Assembly (NCBI RefSeq): GCF_000147875.1 | Contig: NC_014507.1 | Coordinates: 1,364,001 to 1,428,000, forward strand | Length of the DNA stretch: 64,000 bases | DNA from: Methanolacinia petrolearia DSM 11571 | Lineage (GTDB): Archaea > Halobacteriota > Methanomicrobia > Methanomicrobiales > Methanomicrobiaceae | Reading direction: 5' to 3' | In this document: piece after piece, positions 1 through 8,246 of the stretch | Layout of the letters: each line of letters opens with the position of its first letter | Position numbering within the stretch: position 1 is the stretch's first letter | The notes under the pieces: model-generated | Told to the model about the DNA's origin: nothing | Seen by the model: only the letters and a program-made list of their open reading frames with translations | The model's database searches: none | Position numbers and translations under genes: made by a program

Positions 1-551
1 TCAAGTACCTTCATCGGATCTTTGATCCCGGGGGATTTTTCCACACCCGAGCAGACATCTACGGCATAGGGCTGAAGCCTGCTTATCGCCGCCGGTACGT
101 TCGACATGTTGAGGCCCCCTGCGAGGATCACGGGTTTGGTTGCCGATTTCATGAGTTTTTCAGCATGTTCATAATCGAAAGGAATCCCCTTCCCGTGGCT
201 CTGGTCGATGATTATTGCATCGCAGTCCTCGCGGATCTTCCCGTCTGCACCGGCAACACGGATCATCTTTCCGCGATAATCTTCCGGTCTGTTAACATCG
301 GCAGAGACCTGTATCGCCGAAGGATTTACCGCCGCCATCTCGTCGAGGAGATCCTGTGAATTGGTATGTGTGACTATTACTGTGGCTGTAAACGGACCGA
401 GTGCCGAAAAGATTTCCTTTGCATCTTCCGTGCTTATGCATCTCGGTGATTCTTCCGATATTACGACTCCTATTGCATCTGCACCCGATCTCTCGGCGAA
501 CAGTGCATCACTTGTATTTGTTATTCCGCAGATTTTAACCCTCAAAAACAT
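1..551 (-). CDS. trpF: phosphoribosylanthranilate isomerase, C-terminus cut by window edge
   Basis: This enzyme isomerises N-(5-phosphoribosyl)anthranilate in tryptophan biosynthesis and is cytoplasmic. Reading leftward from the ATG at 551, the protein begins MFLRVKICGITNTSDA, which holds the conserved KICG motif with the catalytic cysteine. The acid residue lies in AIIIDQSHGKG at about residue 115. The C-terminal phosphate-binding stretches PVILAGGLNMSNVP and DVCSGVEKSPG are present. About 184 residues are visible and the family is usually 200-220 long, so only a short tail is missing. Other trp genes may lie beyond the edge but cannot be seen. It is divergent from the exonuclease gene on its right. 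I am sure of the family. Confidence 0.93.
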   Translation of the reverse strand, partial: MFLRVKICGITNTSDALFAERSGADAIGVVISEESPRCISTEDAKEIFSALGPFTATVIVTHTNSQDLLDEMAAVNPSAIQVSADVNRPEDYRGKMIRVAGADGKIREDCDAIIIDQSHGKGIPFDYEHAEKLMKSATKPVILAGGLNMSNVPAAISRLQPYAVDVCSGVEKSPGIKDPMKVL

Positions 552-691
552 CCCCGCCGGAATTTTTTTAAAAATAATATATAGCCAACCATTAAAATAT
601 AATTGGATTCAAACGGGTTTTATGTTAGAGTGCGTCCGGTCATCCTAATCCTGTCCGGAACGGGCTTGGGCAATCAGGGGAGACATATATT

Positions 692-1456
692 ATGAAACTG
701 GTGTCATGGAATGTAAACGGGCTCAGGGCTGTAGAGAAGAAAGGTTTCCTGGATTTTGTAAACGAATACCAGCCCGACATTCTCTGCGTCCAGGAGACTA
801 AGGCGCACGAGGATCAGCTGAGCTCTTCGATCCGCCACCCGAAAGGATATTTTTCTTATTTCAGTTCCGCGGAAAGGAAAGGATACAGCGGGACCGCCCT
901 GTACTCGCGTTTCGAACCTGAAAGCATCAGCTACGGGTTCGGCGTCCCTGAGCTCGACAGCGAGGGAAGGATAATTATCGCCGAATACAGCGATTTCAAT
1001 CTTTACGATATCTATTTCCCGAACGGCAAGATGTCGAAGGAGAGGCTTCAGTTCAAGATGGATTTTTACGAAGAGTGCCTGAGGCATGCCGTAAGCGATC
1101 TGGATTCCGGGAAGAACGTAATAATCTGCGGGGATGTGAATACCGCCCACAAAGAGATAGACCTTGCACGCCCTAAAGAGAACTCGAAGGTCTCCGGGTT
1201 CCTTGAGATCGAAAGGAAATGGATCGACCGGCTGCTTGATGCAGGTTTTAAGGACTCGTTCCGTATGTTCACATCCGAGGGAGGATATTACTCCTGGTGG
1301 GATCTCAAGTCTGGAGCCCGCGAGAGAAATGTAGGGTGGAGAATTGATTATTTCTTCGTCAGCGACGGCATATCCGGCAGGGTGAAATCGGCTTCGATAC
1401 TCTCGCAGGTCGAAGGATCGGATCACTGTCCGGTAGAGCTGGAACTGAAATCCTAA
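692..1456 (+). CDS. xth: exodeoxyribonuclease III / AP endonuclease
   Basis: This is a 254-residue Mg-dependent DNA repair nuclease of the exonuclease III (EEP) family, which cuts at abasic sites and trims 3' ends. The sequence shows the family motifs in order: KLVSWNVNGLRA at the N-terminus, CVQETKA with the metal-binding Glu, GYSGTALYSR, the catalytic stretch GDVNTAHKEIDLARPKEN, WRIDYFFVS and the terminal GSDHCPVEL with the catalytic His. The length is normal for archaeal and bacterial Xth. The ATG follows GGGGAGACATATATT, giving a good ribosome site. It is a single-gene unit, divergent from trpF and convergent with the aldolase gene. Confidence 0.95.
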   Translation: MKLVSWNVNGLRAVEKKGFLDFVNEYQPDILCVQETKAHEDQLSSSIRHPKGYFSYFSSAERKGYSGTALYSRFEPESISYGFGVPELDSEGRIIIAEYSDFNLYDIYFPNGKMSKERLQFKMDFYEECLRHAVSDLDSGKNVIICGDVNTAHKEIDLARPKENSKVSGFLEIERKWIDRLLDAGFKDSFRMFTSEGGYYSWWDLKSGARERNVGWRIDYFFVSDGISGRVKSASILSQVEGSDHCPVELELKS

Positions 1457-1506
1457 ACTAAAAATTCCAAAATAAAATTGAAATAACTGCCTGAGATAAA
1501 AAAAGA

Positions 1507-2424
1507 TTATTGATTGTTGTAGATCTTTAATGCAGCCGCGATCTCTGCATTGTCGATTGTTATTGCCGACACTGCGTTGCACATCCTTACCGCTTCGTCG
1601 AGAGTTTTCTGGTGGATGTTCCTTCCGGTCGCATTCCCCGATGCGCCGCCGGTGTGTATCTGGTCGTAGAGCTGTTTGAGGAAATCCTCGCCCGAGACAC
1701 TCGAACCGCCTGCACAGACCAGTTTCGTTTTTCCTGCTGCCGCGACGGCTTCTTTCATAAGTTCCGCTGACGAACTTCCGTCCTTCTTCGGGGCATTGAC
1801 CTTGACGAAATCGGCACCGAGGGCCGATGCGACTCCTGCTGCGCCGGCGATCAGGTGCGGGTCCTTCTCGTCCTTTACGGCTTTTCCACGCGGGTAGATC
1901 CAAAGAACGACTATGAGACCGTGCTGGTGAGCCTCGTAGATGATCTGTGCTGCTTCGCGGATCATCTCTCCCTCGTATTCGCTACCGAGATAGATCGTAT
2001 ATCCCACCCCTGTAATTGCCAGGCCGGTCTGGTCGCGGAACCTGACGATCTGGTCGATCGAATAGAGCTGCGGGCTGAGGGGATCCTTCTGGTCCGTCTT
2101 TACAAGATGAGTCTTGGAATTGAGCTTTACAAGGTAGGGGATCTCCCTGTAGTCCTTACCGTATTTTGCAATAAGGCCGAGCTGGGTTGCGAAAACACCG
2201 ATCCTTCCTTCTTTTGCGATCCTGAACAGATGCTCGGGTGATGCATCGTCTGTTGCGATATCCTTGCCGAAGAAATCGTCGTTGAGGTGCTCGACCTTCT
2301 GGTCGCCTGCGAAGAGCATGAGATTCCCGCTTCCGTGGGTTATCATCTTCATGTTCTCGACATACGTCCCTTTCGCGCTCACGGGAACGTCGGCCGGAAC
2401 TTCGATCTCGTATGTAAATGACAT
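1507..2424 (-). CDS. archaeal class I aldolase (FbaB/DeoC-like, fructose-bisphosphate aldolase family)
   Basis: This 305-residue TIM-barrel aldolase belongs to the archaeal class I family that forms a Schiff base with a lysine. The likely active-site lysine lies in GADFVKVNAPKK at about residue 210. LMLFAGDQKVEHLND near the N-terminus and VCAGGSSVSGEDFLKQ near the C-terminus match the barrel-end phosphate and substrate strands. Archaeal relatives act as fructose-bisphosphate aldolases in gluconeogenesis, or as the related enzyme of the aromatic amino acid pathway that uses aspartate semialdehyde. The sequence alone does not decide between these, but the long N-terminal arm favours the fructose-bisphosphate type. 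It starts at ATG 2424 and is transcribed alone, 50 bases from the ligase gene to its right. Confidence 0.85.
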   Translation of the reverse strand: MSFTYEIEVPADVPVSAKGTYVENMKMITHGSGNLMLFAGDQKVEHLNDDFFGKDIATDDASPEHLFRIAKEGRIGVFATQLGLIAKYGKDYREIPYLVKLNSKTHLVKTDQKDPLSPQLYSIDQIVRFRDQTGLAITGVGYTIYLGSEYEGEMIREAAQIIYEAHQHGLIVVLWIYPRGKAVKDEKDPHLIAGAAGVASALGADFVKVNAPKKDGSSSAELMKEAVAAAGKTKLVCAGGSSVSGEDFLKQLYDQIHTGGASGNATGRNIHQKTLDEAVRMCNAVSAITIDNAEIAAALKIYNNQ

Positions 2425-2473
2425 ACTTATTCGTGCTCAACCGGAATAGATAAAGATTGTTGGATTGATTTTT

Positions 2474-3829
2474 TCAGGTCGCCTGTCTTCGGTCTACAAG
2501 TCGCCGGGGCCTGCTTTTCAGCCTGTATAATTCGAGTTCCCCTTTCCCGGTGAAGTTGAATACGATGTCGAGTTCGCCGTCGGCATAATTTTCGCCCAGT
2601 GCAGGACTGATCCCGAATAAATGCTCAGTGAAGTTGTTTTTTACAAGTTCGAAGTCGCATTCTTCCGGGTTCGTGCATTCCATGCTGATCCTCAGAATGC
2701 ACTCGTCCTCGGTTATACCGCAGTACAGGAACGCCTCGTATTCGCCGGTGAGAAATTCCATATTCTCCCGCTGAAAAACGCAGCTCTCTATATCCACGCG
2801 GTTCACGGGGACTCCAGCAATGTAGACGTTTTCCGCCTCGCGACACGGATTCTCGATCCTCATGTGCGTCCTCCCGCACGGGCACTGGTCCCTGGATAAA
2901 ACCCGTGTCAGGTCTTCGGTATCGTAATTTATCAGGACTGTTCCAGCCTTTTCTCCTTCGGGAACAAGGGTTGTCAGAACCATCCGGCCTTTCTCACCGT
3001 CCCGGACGAAATTTCTCATATTGTGATCGTAGATATCCACGTGGACCAGATCTTCGGGAACATGAAGCCCGGCGATTTCCATACATTCCCCACACATCGA
3101 ACCCTCGGTGCTCCCGTAGGTATTGTACGATTCAATCTCCCAGATCTCGTCGAGATATGCTCTCGACTCCGGGGCGAAGCTCTCTCCGCCGATAACGAGT
3201 CGTTTGATCCCTGACTCTTCCGGCTTAAGGCCGTCTTCTTTCATCTTGTCCGCGAGTCTCAGCAGTTTGAAGACCGAGCCGACTATTATCGTCGGTTTGT
3301 AGTCCCTGATCACTCTTACGGGGAAGGTACACTTTCCCTCGGGAATAACAGTGACCGATGTCTTCTGTGCAGCGAGTGTCATGGTGTTCGCGCCGATGTT
3401 CATCCCGTAGGAGGCGCAGACCGTCATCCGGTCGCCCTTCCCGAATCCCTGAGATTTGAAGATCCGTGCGTATTTCTCGGCGTACCTGTTCCAGTCGTCC
3501 CAGGTGAGAAAGAAAGATTTCGGCATTCCGCTGGTGCCGCTGGTTTCGTGAATAGTATAAACTTCCGGCCACGGGACGCTCCGGAACATGAACTCCTGTG
3601 ATACGGGGGGCTGGTTCTCCCTGATCGTCCTTCCGCTTATGACCGGAAGCTCCCTAAGGTCTTCGTGCGTCCTGACGGATTCGGGCCTGATGTTGTTTTC
3701 GTCGAACCATTTTTTGTAAAAAAGGGAATGTTTTGTCGCATAGGAGACTGTATTCCTGACTCTTTCATCGACGAGCGAATCCAGATCGCCGCGAACGAGC
3801 GTTTCGATATCCTGCCTGAAATATTCCAT
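2474..3829 (-). CDS. adenylate-forming ligase, coenzyme F390 synthetase / phenylacetate-CoA ligase family
   Basis: This 451-residue ANL-superfamily enzyme activates a substrate with ATP. The AMP-binding loop ETSGTSGMPKS is at about residues 95-105 and the acyl-adenylate motif YGSTEGS at 238-244. The segment CPCGRTHMRIENPCREAENV in the C-terminal half is the Cys-containing stretch seen in the PaaK/FtsA branch. In methanogens this branch includes coenzyme F390 synthetase, which adenylates or guanylates the deazaflavin F420 under oxygen stress. Because the host looks like a methanogen, F390 synthetase is the preferred reading; phenylacetate-CoA ligase is the generic alternative. The neighbouring redox genes (glutaredoxin, disulfide reductase) are divergent from it and fit an oxidative stress theme, but that link is inference. 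Confidence 0.8.
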   Translation of the reverse strand: MEYFRQDIETLVRGDLDSLVDERVRNTVSYATKHSLFYKKWFDENNIRPESVRTHEDLRELPVISGRTIRENQPPVSQEFMFRSVPWPEVYTIHETSGTSGMPKSFFLTWDDWNRYAEKYARIFKSQGFGKGDRMTVCASYGMNIGANTMTLAAQKTSVTVIPEGKCTFPVRVIRDYKPTIIVGSVFKLLRLADKMKEDGLKPEESGIKRLVIGGESFAPESRAYLDEIWEIESYNTYGSTEGSMCGECMEIAGLHVPEDLVHVDIYDHNMRNFVRDGEKGRMVLTTLVPEGEKAGTVLINYDTEDLTRVLSRDQCPCGRTHMRIENPCREAENVYIAGVPVNRVDIESCVFQRENMEFLTGEYEAFLYCGITEDECILRISMECTNPEECDFELVKNNFTEHLFGISPALGENYADGELDIVFNFTGKGELELYRLKSRPRRLVDRRQAT

Positions 3830-3922
3830 GATTTCGCCTATCTTACTGGGAAGTGGTGGTTTACAGATAATTTAATGGTTTTGGGATTCCATCAGTGAAT
3901 ATAGAAACAGGTAGTTGATTTT

Positions 3923-4210
3923 ATGACCGAATGGACTGTTGTAGAAGGCAGGGATAAGGGTTCGATCGTTCTTTATGCCCTTAGCACCTGCATTCACTGT
4001 AAAAAAACGAAGGAGCTCCTGAACGAACTCGGTGTTGCATATAAGTATATCTTCGTCGATCTTCTCCCTGAAGATGAATTAAATATATTTTATGACGAGA
4101 TGAAAAAATACAATCCGGCGGGTTCTTTTCCCACGATGGTCATCAACGGCGATAAAGTGATAGTGGGATCGAGACTTGAAGAGATCCGGGAGGCGCTGAA
4201 TGGAGATTAA
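3923..4210 (+). CDS. glutaredoxin-like thiol-disulfide protein
   Basis: This is a 95-residue thioredoxin-fold protein with a CIHC redox motif at residues 23-26 after the first beta strand (IVLYALSTCIHC). The cis-proline region is GSFPTMVINGDKVIVG, ending in the helix RLEEIREALNG. The length and order match monothiol/dithiol glutaredoxins of the NrdH/Grx type found in methanogens. The last 11 bases overlap the start of the ferredoxin:disulfide reductase gene, so the two are translationally coupled. The reductase very likely feeds electrons to this protein. It starts at ATG 3923 after an AGGT ribosome site. Confidence 0.88.
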   Translation: MTEWTVVEGRDKGSIVLYALSTCIHCKKTKELLNELGVAYKYIFVDLLPEDELNIFYDEMKKYNPAGSFPTMVINGDKVIVGSRLEEIREALNGD

Positions 4211-4712
4211 AGAACCCTCGCAGGAAGAGATCGATCTGAAGTACAACGAGATCCTCCGCCATGCAAAGAGAGGCGGGTACTTTCTCAATCCCGACGAGCA
4301 ATTTGCCAAAGATCTGGTCAAAGGATTGATTATAAACGATGAACGCTACGGTTTCGAGGCATGCCCGTGCCGCCTGGTACTGGGAGAAAAGGAACTGAAC
4401 CTGGATATCGTCTGCCCGTGCTATTACCGGGACGACGATATAACCGAATACGGGTGCTGTTACTGCGGTCTTTATGTCAATGAAGATATTTCGAATGGAG
4501 AAAAACCCGTGACGGCCATCCCGGAGAGAAGAGACCTGAAGTCCCGCGGCAAAGACACAGGAGCTCCGGTGGCGGCATCTTCTGCAGGTAATCTGCCGTA
4601 CCCGGTTTACAGGTGCAATGTCTGCGGATATCTCTGCGCAAGGAACAAACCCCCGGAAAAATGCCCGGTATGCGGAGCGGATCAAAAGAGATTTGATCTA
4701 TTCATGAGATAG
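4200..4712 (+). CDS. ferredoxin:thioredoxin (disulfide) reductase catalytic chain fused to a rubredoxin-like domain
   Basis: This 170-residue protein carries the cysteine pattern of the catalytic chain of ferredoxin:thioredoxin reductase. The cysteines are C55 and C57 (CPCRL), C72 and C74 (CPCYY), and C86, C87 and C89 (CCYC); together they ligate a [4Fe-4S] cluster beside the active-site disulfide. After a linker of about 45 residues rich in Gly, Ala and Ser there is a second metal site, CNVCGYLC at 139-146 and CPVCGA at 155-160, of the rubrerythrin/rubredoxin type. Methanogens are known to have FTR-like disulfide reductases, some with such a domain. The gene overlaps the glutaredoxin gene by 11 bases, which suggests an electron chain ferredoxin to reductase to glutaredoxin. 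The start at 4200 is fixed by the overlap. Confidence 0.9.
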   Translation: MEIKEPSQEEIDLKYNEILRHAKRGGYFLNPDEQFAKDLVKGLIINDERYGFEACPCRLVLGEKELNLDIVCPCYYRDDDITEYGCCYCGLYVNEDISNGEKPVTAIPERRDLKSRGKDTGAPVAASSAGNLPYPVYRCNVCGYLCARNKPPEKCPVCGADQKRFDLFMR

Positions 4713-4727
4713 AGTATCCCGAGATTC

Positions 4728-5351
4728 ATGATTTCCGAATATTGCGCAGTCGATATCGCACTGATACCTGAAAGAGAGGGCCTCAATTTTTTTATCGGCC
4801 TGAACAGGAGACTTATCGAAAAAACCGGGGATGACTCCATACACTTGGGAGATTCCGCCTGTCTTCCGCATATCTCGCTTTCCATGGGCAGGGTTCGTGT
4901 TTCGTGCATAGAGGGTATCAAAGAAAGGCTTTCGGAGGCGGTGTCCGGGTATCTTCCATATAATGCGGTTTACAAAGGCTATGCAGTCGTGGCAGGCTCG
5001 GATGGAGATTCGGTATCCGGGATGGATATAGTAAGGGACGATGCGATTGCCGGATTACAGGAGATCGTCGCCGGAATACTTGGAGAGTTCAGTTCCAAAG
5101 GGATGACACCCGAATGCTTCTCCGGTGATCCGTCAGTGATTACGGATTTTTCCCTCGATTATTCTGAGAACTATCTCGCAAGACAGACCGGGGATAGTTT
5201 TTCACCGCATATTACGATTGGCAACGGGGATATCAGGAAAATTAAAAGGATACAGCCCCCGGTAAATTTCTCCTGCGACAAGATTGCTATATGCCGTCTC
5301 GGGAATCACTGCACATGTGCGGAGTTTTTGGGGATTATTAAGGGGATCTGA
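4728..5351 (+). CDS. 2H phosphoesterase superfamily protein (2'-5' RNA ligase-like)
   Basis: This 207-residue protein has two His-x-Ser/Thr motifs: LPHISLSMG at about residues 46-54 and FSPHITIGNG near residue 160. Two such motifs about 110 residues apart define the 2H phosphoesterase fold, which includes 2',5'-RNA ligase/cyclic phosphodiesterase, so it probably acts on a cyclic or 2'-5' phosphodiester in RNA or a nucleotide. The protein lies 15 bases after the disulfide reductase and may be the last gene of that operon. Its true substrate cannot be told. The hairpin repeat described at 5387 begins 35 bases past its stop codon. Confidence 0.72.
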   Translation: MISEYCAVDIALIPEREGLNFFIGLNRRLIEKTGDDSIHLGDSACLPHISLSMGRVRVSCIEGIKERLSEAVSGYLPYNAVYKGYAVVAGSDGDSVSGMDIVRDDAIAGLQEIVAGILGEFSSKGMTPECFSGDPSVITDFSLDYSENYLARQTGDSFSPHITIGNGDIRKIKRIQPPVNFSCDKIAICRLGNHCTCAEFLGIIKGI

Positions 5352-5386
5352 TTTTTTTAGCTCTTTGCTGTCTCGTGTCTTTCTCA

Positions 5387-5488
5387 GGCGACCCCGGGCA
5401 CCACCAGCCCCTGCCCGGGGGCCTTGCCTTAAGATAGTTCTTTCACGGCACGCTCAGGGAACCGGCAAGGGTTCCCCGAACTGTTTAA
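5387..5488 (+). repeat. hairpin-rich dispersed repeat, copy A
   Basis: This is one of three copies in the window (others at 7038 and 23028), all between genes. A 34-base core at 5420-5453 contains CCTTAAGATAG and CACGGCACGC, both shared by all copies. It is flanked on the left by a perfect 9-bp hairpin (CCCCGGGCA at 5392-5400 with TGCCCGGGG at 5412-5420). On the right is a 7-bp hairpin (GGGAACC at 5457-5463 with GGTTCCC at 5470-5476). The right-hand stem pairs with different bases in each copy, which is compensatory change. It could be a structured RNA or a small non-autonomous mobile repeat. Confidence 0.75.
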
Positions 5489-5625
5489 TTTAGCTCTTTT
5501 TAAATTAAGATCTTTTAGATCTCCTTTTCCAGTTCCAAAAAATTTTGTAGATAATTATCAATTTATTTTGTTAATTAAAGTTAAATTTAGCAAATTTTAT
5601 TATCTTATGTCAAAAATCTTTGTGG

Positions 5626-6945
5626 ATGGACTCGTGCCGAGATCTGGTTTACCGGTTTTTCAAATTAAAAGATAACAATACAACGATTAAAACGGAATTT
5701 ACTGCAGGTGTCGTCACTTTTATGACGATGGCATATATCATGGTCGTCAACCCTGCAATCCTGCTCGCAGCCGGAATTCCGTTCGGTCCCGCCGTTGCCG
5801 CTACGATCATCACGGCAATATTCGGAACGGTGATTATGGGGGTCTACGCAAACCGCCCGTTTGCAATCGCTCCTTATATGGGTGAAAACGCTTTCATAGC
5901 CTATACGGTCTGCGGGGTTATGGGATATTCATGGCAGACGGCACTCGGGGCGGTTTTCATAAGCGGAATTCTTTTGACCATCCTTACGATCGCGGGCGGA
6001 AGGACGATCATGTGCGAGGCGGTCCCGGAGAGCCTCAAGTACAGTTTCGCGGCAGGGATCGGTCTATTCATTACATTTGTCGGACTTGTCAACTCGAAGA
6101 TTGTAATACTCGGAACGGAGACCGCACCGGTTCATGTCGGAGATCTCAACAGCCCGGAGGTAATGCTTGCAGTCTTCGGCTTCATCCTGATCTCGGTGAT
6201 GGAGCTTCGAAAGATCCGGGGATCGATCCTTTTCGGCATAATCATTGTCTCTCTTATCGGGTTCGTATCCGGCCTGGTGGCGTACCCGGAGGCGATATTC
6301 AGCCTTCCGCCGGATATCTCGCCGGTATTCCTTCAGCTGGATATTTTCGGTGCGCTTACCTGGGGAATGTTTGCGGTGATCCTTACGATATTCACAATGG
6401 CCTTCCTCGACACGATGGGCGGACTTATCGGGGTCTCGGCACAGGCGGGTTTCCTGGATGAAAAAGGAAACCTCCCGGATATAGAAAAACCGTTCCTTGC
6501 AGATGCTCTTTCGAATATATTTGCAGGGCTTGCAGGAACGACTACGAGCGGTGCGTTCATGGAGTCGGCGACGGGTATTCTTGCGGGAGGGCGAACGGGA
6601 CTTACTGCAATTTTTGTAGCGATTCTTTTCGCATTTTCCCTCTTCTTAACACCCCTGTTTATTGCGATTCCTTCGGCCGCAACAGGTCCTGCGATGATTA
6701 TGGTCGGGCTGATAATGATGCAGCCGCTGGTGAGGATCGATTTCTCGGATTACAGCGAGATGATTCCTGCATTCGCGGTGATTATCCTCATGAGTTTCAC
6801 TTACAATATCGGGGTGGGAATATGCAGCGGGTTTGTTCTCTATCCGCTCTTCAAGATCTTTGCAGGAAAAAAAGAGGATATAAATCCGTATTCATGGGTT
6901 TTGTTTGCACTTTGTCTTCTGTTCTTTATTTTCTATCCATACTGA
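5626..6945 (+). CDS. NCS2-family purine permease (AzgA-like)
   Basis: This integral membrane transporter of about 440 residues has 12-14 hydrophobic helices. TLVGATTFMTMAY-like and ANRPFAIAPYMGENAF-like signatures place it in the AzgA branch of the nucleobase/cation symporters; here they read AGVVTFMTMAYIMVVNPAIL and FAIAPYMGENAFIAYTVC. Later motifs such as DTMGGLIGVSAQAGFLDEKG and TTTSGAFMESATGILAGGRT carry the substrate-binding residues of the family. It should import adenine, guanine or hypoxanthine across the cytoplasmic membrane. An in-frame TTG lies at 5620 and the first ATG at 5626; no clear ribosome site decides between them. It is flanked on both sides by copies of the hairpin repeat. 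Confidence 0.9.
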   Translation: MDSCRDLVYRFFKLKDNNTTIKTEFTAGVVTFMTMAYIMVVNPAILLAAGIPFGPAVAATIITAIFGTVIMGVYANRPFAIAPYMGENAFIAYTVCGVMGYSWQTALGAVFISGILLTILTIAGGRTIMCEAVPESLKYSFAAGIGLFITFVGLVNSKIVILGTETAPVHVGDLNSPEVMLAVFGFILISVMELRKIRGSILFGIIIVSLIGFVSGLVAYPEAIFSLPPDISPVFLQLDIFGALTWGMFAVILTIFTMAFLDTMGGLIGVSAQAGFLDEKGNLPDIEKPFLADALSNIFAGLAGTTTSGAFMESATGILAGGRTGLTAIFVAILFAFSLFLTPLFIAIPSAATGPAMIMVGLIMMQPLVRIDFSDYSEMIPAFAVIILMSFTYNIGVGICSGFVLYPLFKIFAGKKEDINPYSWVLFALCLLFFIFYPY

Positions 6946-7037
6946 TTTTTTTCTTTTTTGTTGTTTTCACGTTGCTGGATTATTTTAGGATAGATCCTCA
7001 CATCTGTTCAGATTTCTATTTTTTTAAAATATTAGCT

Positions 7038-7158
7038 GGGCAACCCCGGCACCGGCGGCTATGCCGCCGGACGGCCCCTGCCCAGGGGCCTTGCCTTAAG
7101 ATAGTTCTCTCACGGCACGCCCGGGAGACCGGTGAGGGTCTCCCGTGCTGTTGAATTA
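7038..7158 (+). repeat. hairpin-rich dispersed repeat, copy B
   Basis: This is the second copy of the three-copy repeat, 93 bases past the permease stop. The 34-base core (7087-7120) differs from copy A at one base (CTCTCACGG against CTTTCACGG). The left side carries CCGGCGGC/GCCGCCGG and GGCCCCTG/CAGGGGCC stems. The right stem is GGGAGACC at 7123-7130 with GGTCTCCC at 7137-7144, whose middle pairs differ from copy A while base pairing is kept. No open reading frame of note crosses it. Confidence 0.75.
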
Positions 7159-7208
7159 AGTTTGCTACGGCATGTTCAGTTTCGTACACACCATGAACCG
7201 TGTCTCGC

Positions 7209-7316
7209 CGCTCAGGGGATACTCGTCTATCCCCTGAGTGGCCTATCGCAAAGGAGAGGCCCCGAGGTCGGGGCCGATCCGCGAACCTGCTGTGCGGTTC
7301 GCGGCGAGGGGTTGTC
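7209..7316 (+). other. tandem series of three strong hairpins downstream of repeat copy B
   Basis: Three perfect inverted repeats follow one another: an 11-bp stem CTCAGGGGATA (7211-7221) with TATCCCCTGAG (7228-7238); a 6-bp stem GGCCCC (7258-7263) with GGGGCC (7270-7275); and a 9-bp stem CCGCGAACC (7279-7287) with GGTTCGCGG (7296-7304). The first stem resembles the right arm of repeat copy C. Just before it, GCTACGGCATGTTCAG (7164-7179) looks like a degenerate repeat core. The region lies between convergent genes, so it may be a bidirectional terminator, a structured RNA or the remains of further repeat copies. Confidence 0.55.
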
Positions 7317-7373
7317 AAAAGTTAAGTTTTCGTTTATATTCAAAAAAATGGTGGGGTGTCTGATTTTTTTCTT

Positions 7374-8246
7374 TTATCCCTTGCTCGACATGAATAGACT
7401 TAGTGCTATTCCGGTAATGAGTGCAACGAGTGCGTCGGACCCGAAGTAATCCATCGAGAGCAGGGTGTCCAGCGGGACTCCGCCCCAGAAATGGCCGAGG
7501 ATAATCGACAATATGAATCCGAGCAGAGTTACGACTGCGAAATGCCTGAGCCCCTTCAGGTAGTCGTGATATGTGAGTTTGATGAATATGAATCCTGCAG
7601 CCATAAAGATGATGAAGAAATAGAATCCCATCTCCGAAGAGACGGCTGCGATGGTTTTCGACGAAAATATACCGAACTCCGCGATTATCAGGTAAATGAT
7701 AACCATCCCTACGGAGTTGTCTTTGGTCAGGTTCAGGAAGGGGATGACCGACTGCTGTGTTTCCGCCGACCGGGTCTGTTGTGAATATCCGTTCGTTACA
7801 TTTCCGTTGAATTCTCCGGGAGACGGATAGGGCGGCGGATAAGAAGCAGGGGCCTGGGGAGCGGTTTCGGGTGCGGCCTGCTGTAATTTCTCTTCTTTGC
7901 CTTTTCTGTACGATTTTACGGCTCCGTGGAGTGCAATGGCAACAGCCAGAATTCCACAGATAAGTCCGCCGAAACCGAAGATTATATTGTCCAGGGTGAG
8001 GCCTTCGGTTAAAATCCTCAGCAGGAAACTCTGGAAGAAGATGTATGCCGCGATAACGATGATCAGGAATATGAAGATCTTCTTTGCACCCGGTGCAACG
8101 AGGCGTGTAAATTTTTTCAGAAGCACGACGATGCAATATATGATTATCAGGGCGACCATTATCGCAAAAAGATCTCCTGACTGGACCTTCACGGGCAGAT
8201 CCAGCAGGTAATCCGTGCCCTGAACAATGTATGACTGGATATCCAT
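7374..8246 (-). CDS. hypothetical multi-pass membrane protein
   Basis: I do not recognise the family. The protein is 290 residues from the ATG at 8246, which is preceded by GGTTGGGGTTGAAA; an in-frame TTG at 8258 is a weaker alternative. It has three hydrophobic helices in the first 110 residues. A cytosolic or external linker rich in Pro, Ala and Gln follows at about 125-175 (APQAPASYPPPYPSPGEF). Four or five more helices run to the end. The two membrane halves with a low-complexity linker suggest a two-domain arrangement. It is convergent with the permease and separated from it by the hairpin region. No function can be assigned. Confidence 0.75.
   Translation of the reverse strand: MDIQSYIVQGTDYLLDLPVKVQSGDLFAIMVALIIIYCIVVLLKKFTRLVAPGAKKIFIFLIIVIAAYIFFQSFLLRILTEGLTLDNIIFGFGGLICGILAVAIALHGAVKSYRKGKEEKLQQAAPETAPQAPASYPPPYPSPGEFNGNVTNGYSQQTRSAETQQSVIPFLNLTKDNSVGMVIIYLIIAEFGIFSSKTIAAVSSEMGFYFFIIFMAAGFIFIKLTYHDYLKGLRHFAVVTLLGFILSIILGHFWGGVPLDTLLSMDYFGSDALVALITGIALSLFMSSKG

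Noticed and set aside
704-1903. Long minus-strand frame of about 400 codons across the exonuclease and aldolase genes
   Set aside because: It is antisense to one well-supported gene and out of frame in the other. The protein is Arg-rich with no family features, a shadow of codon bias.
7315-8136. Minus-strand frame of about 270 codons overlapping the membrane protein gene
   Set aside because: Its Arg/His-rich product is an out-of-frame reading. The hydrophobic frame at 7374-8246 has a ribosome site.
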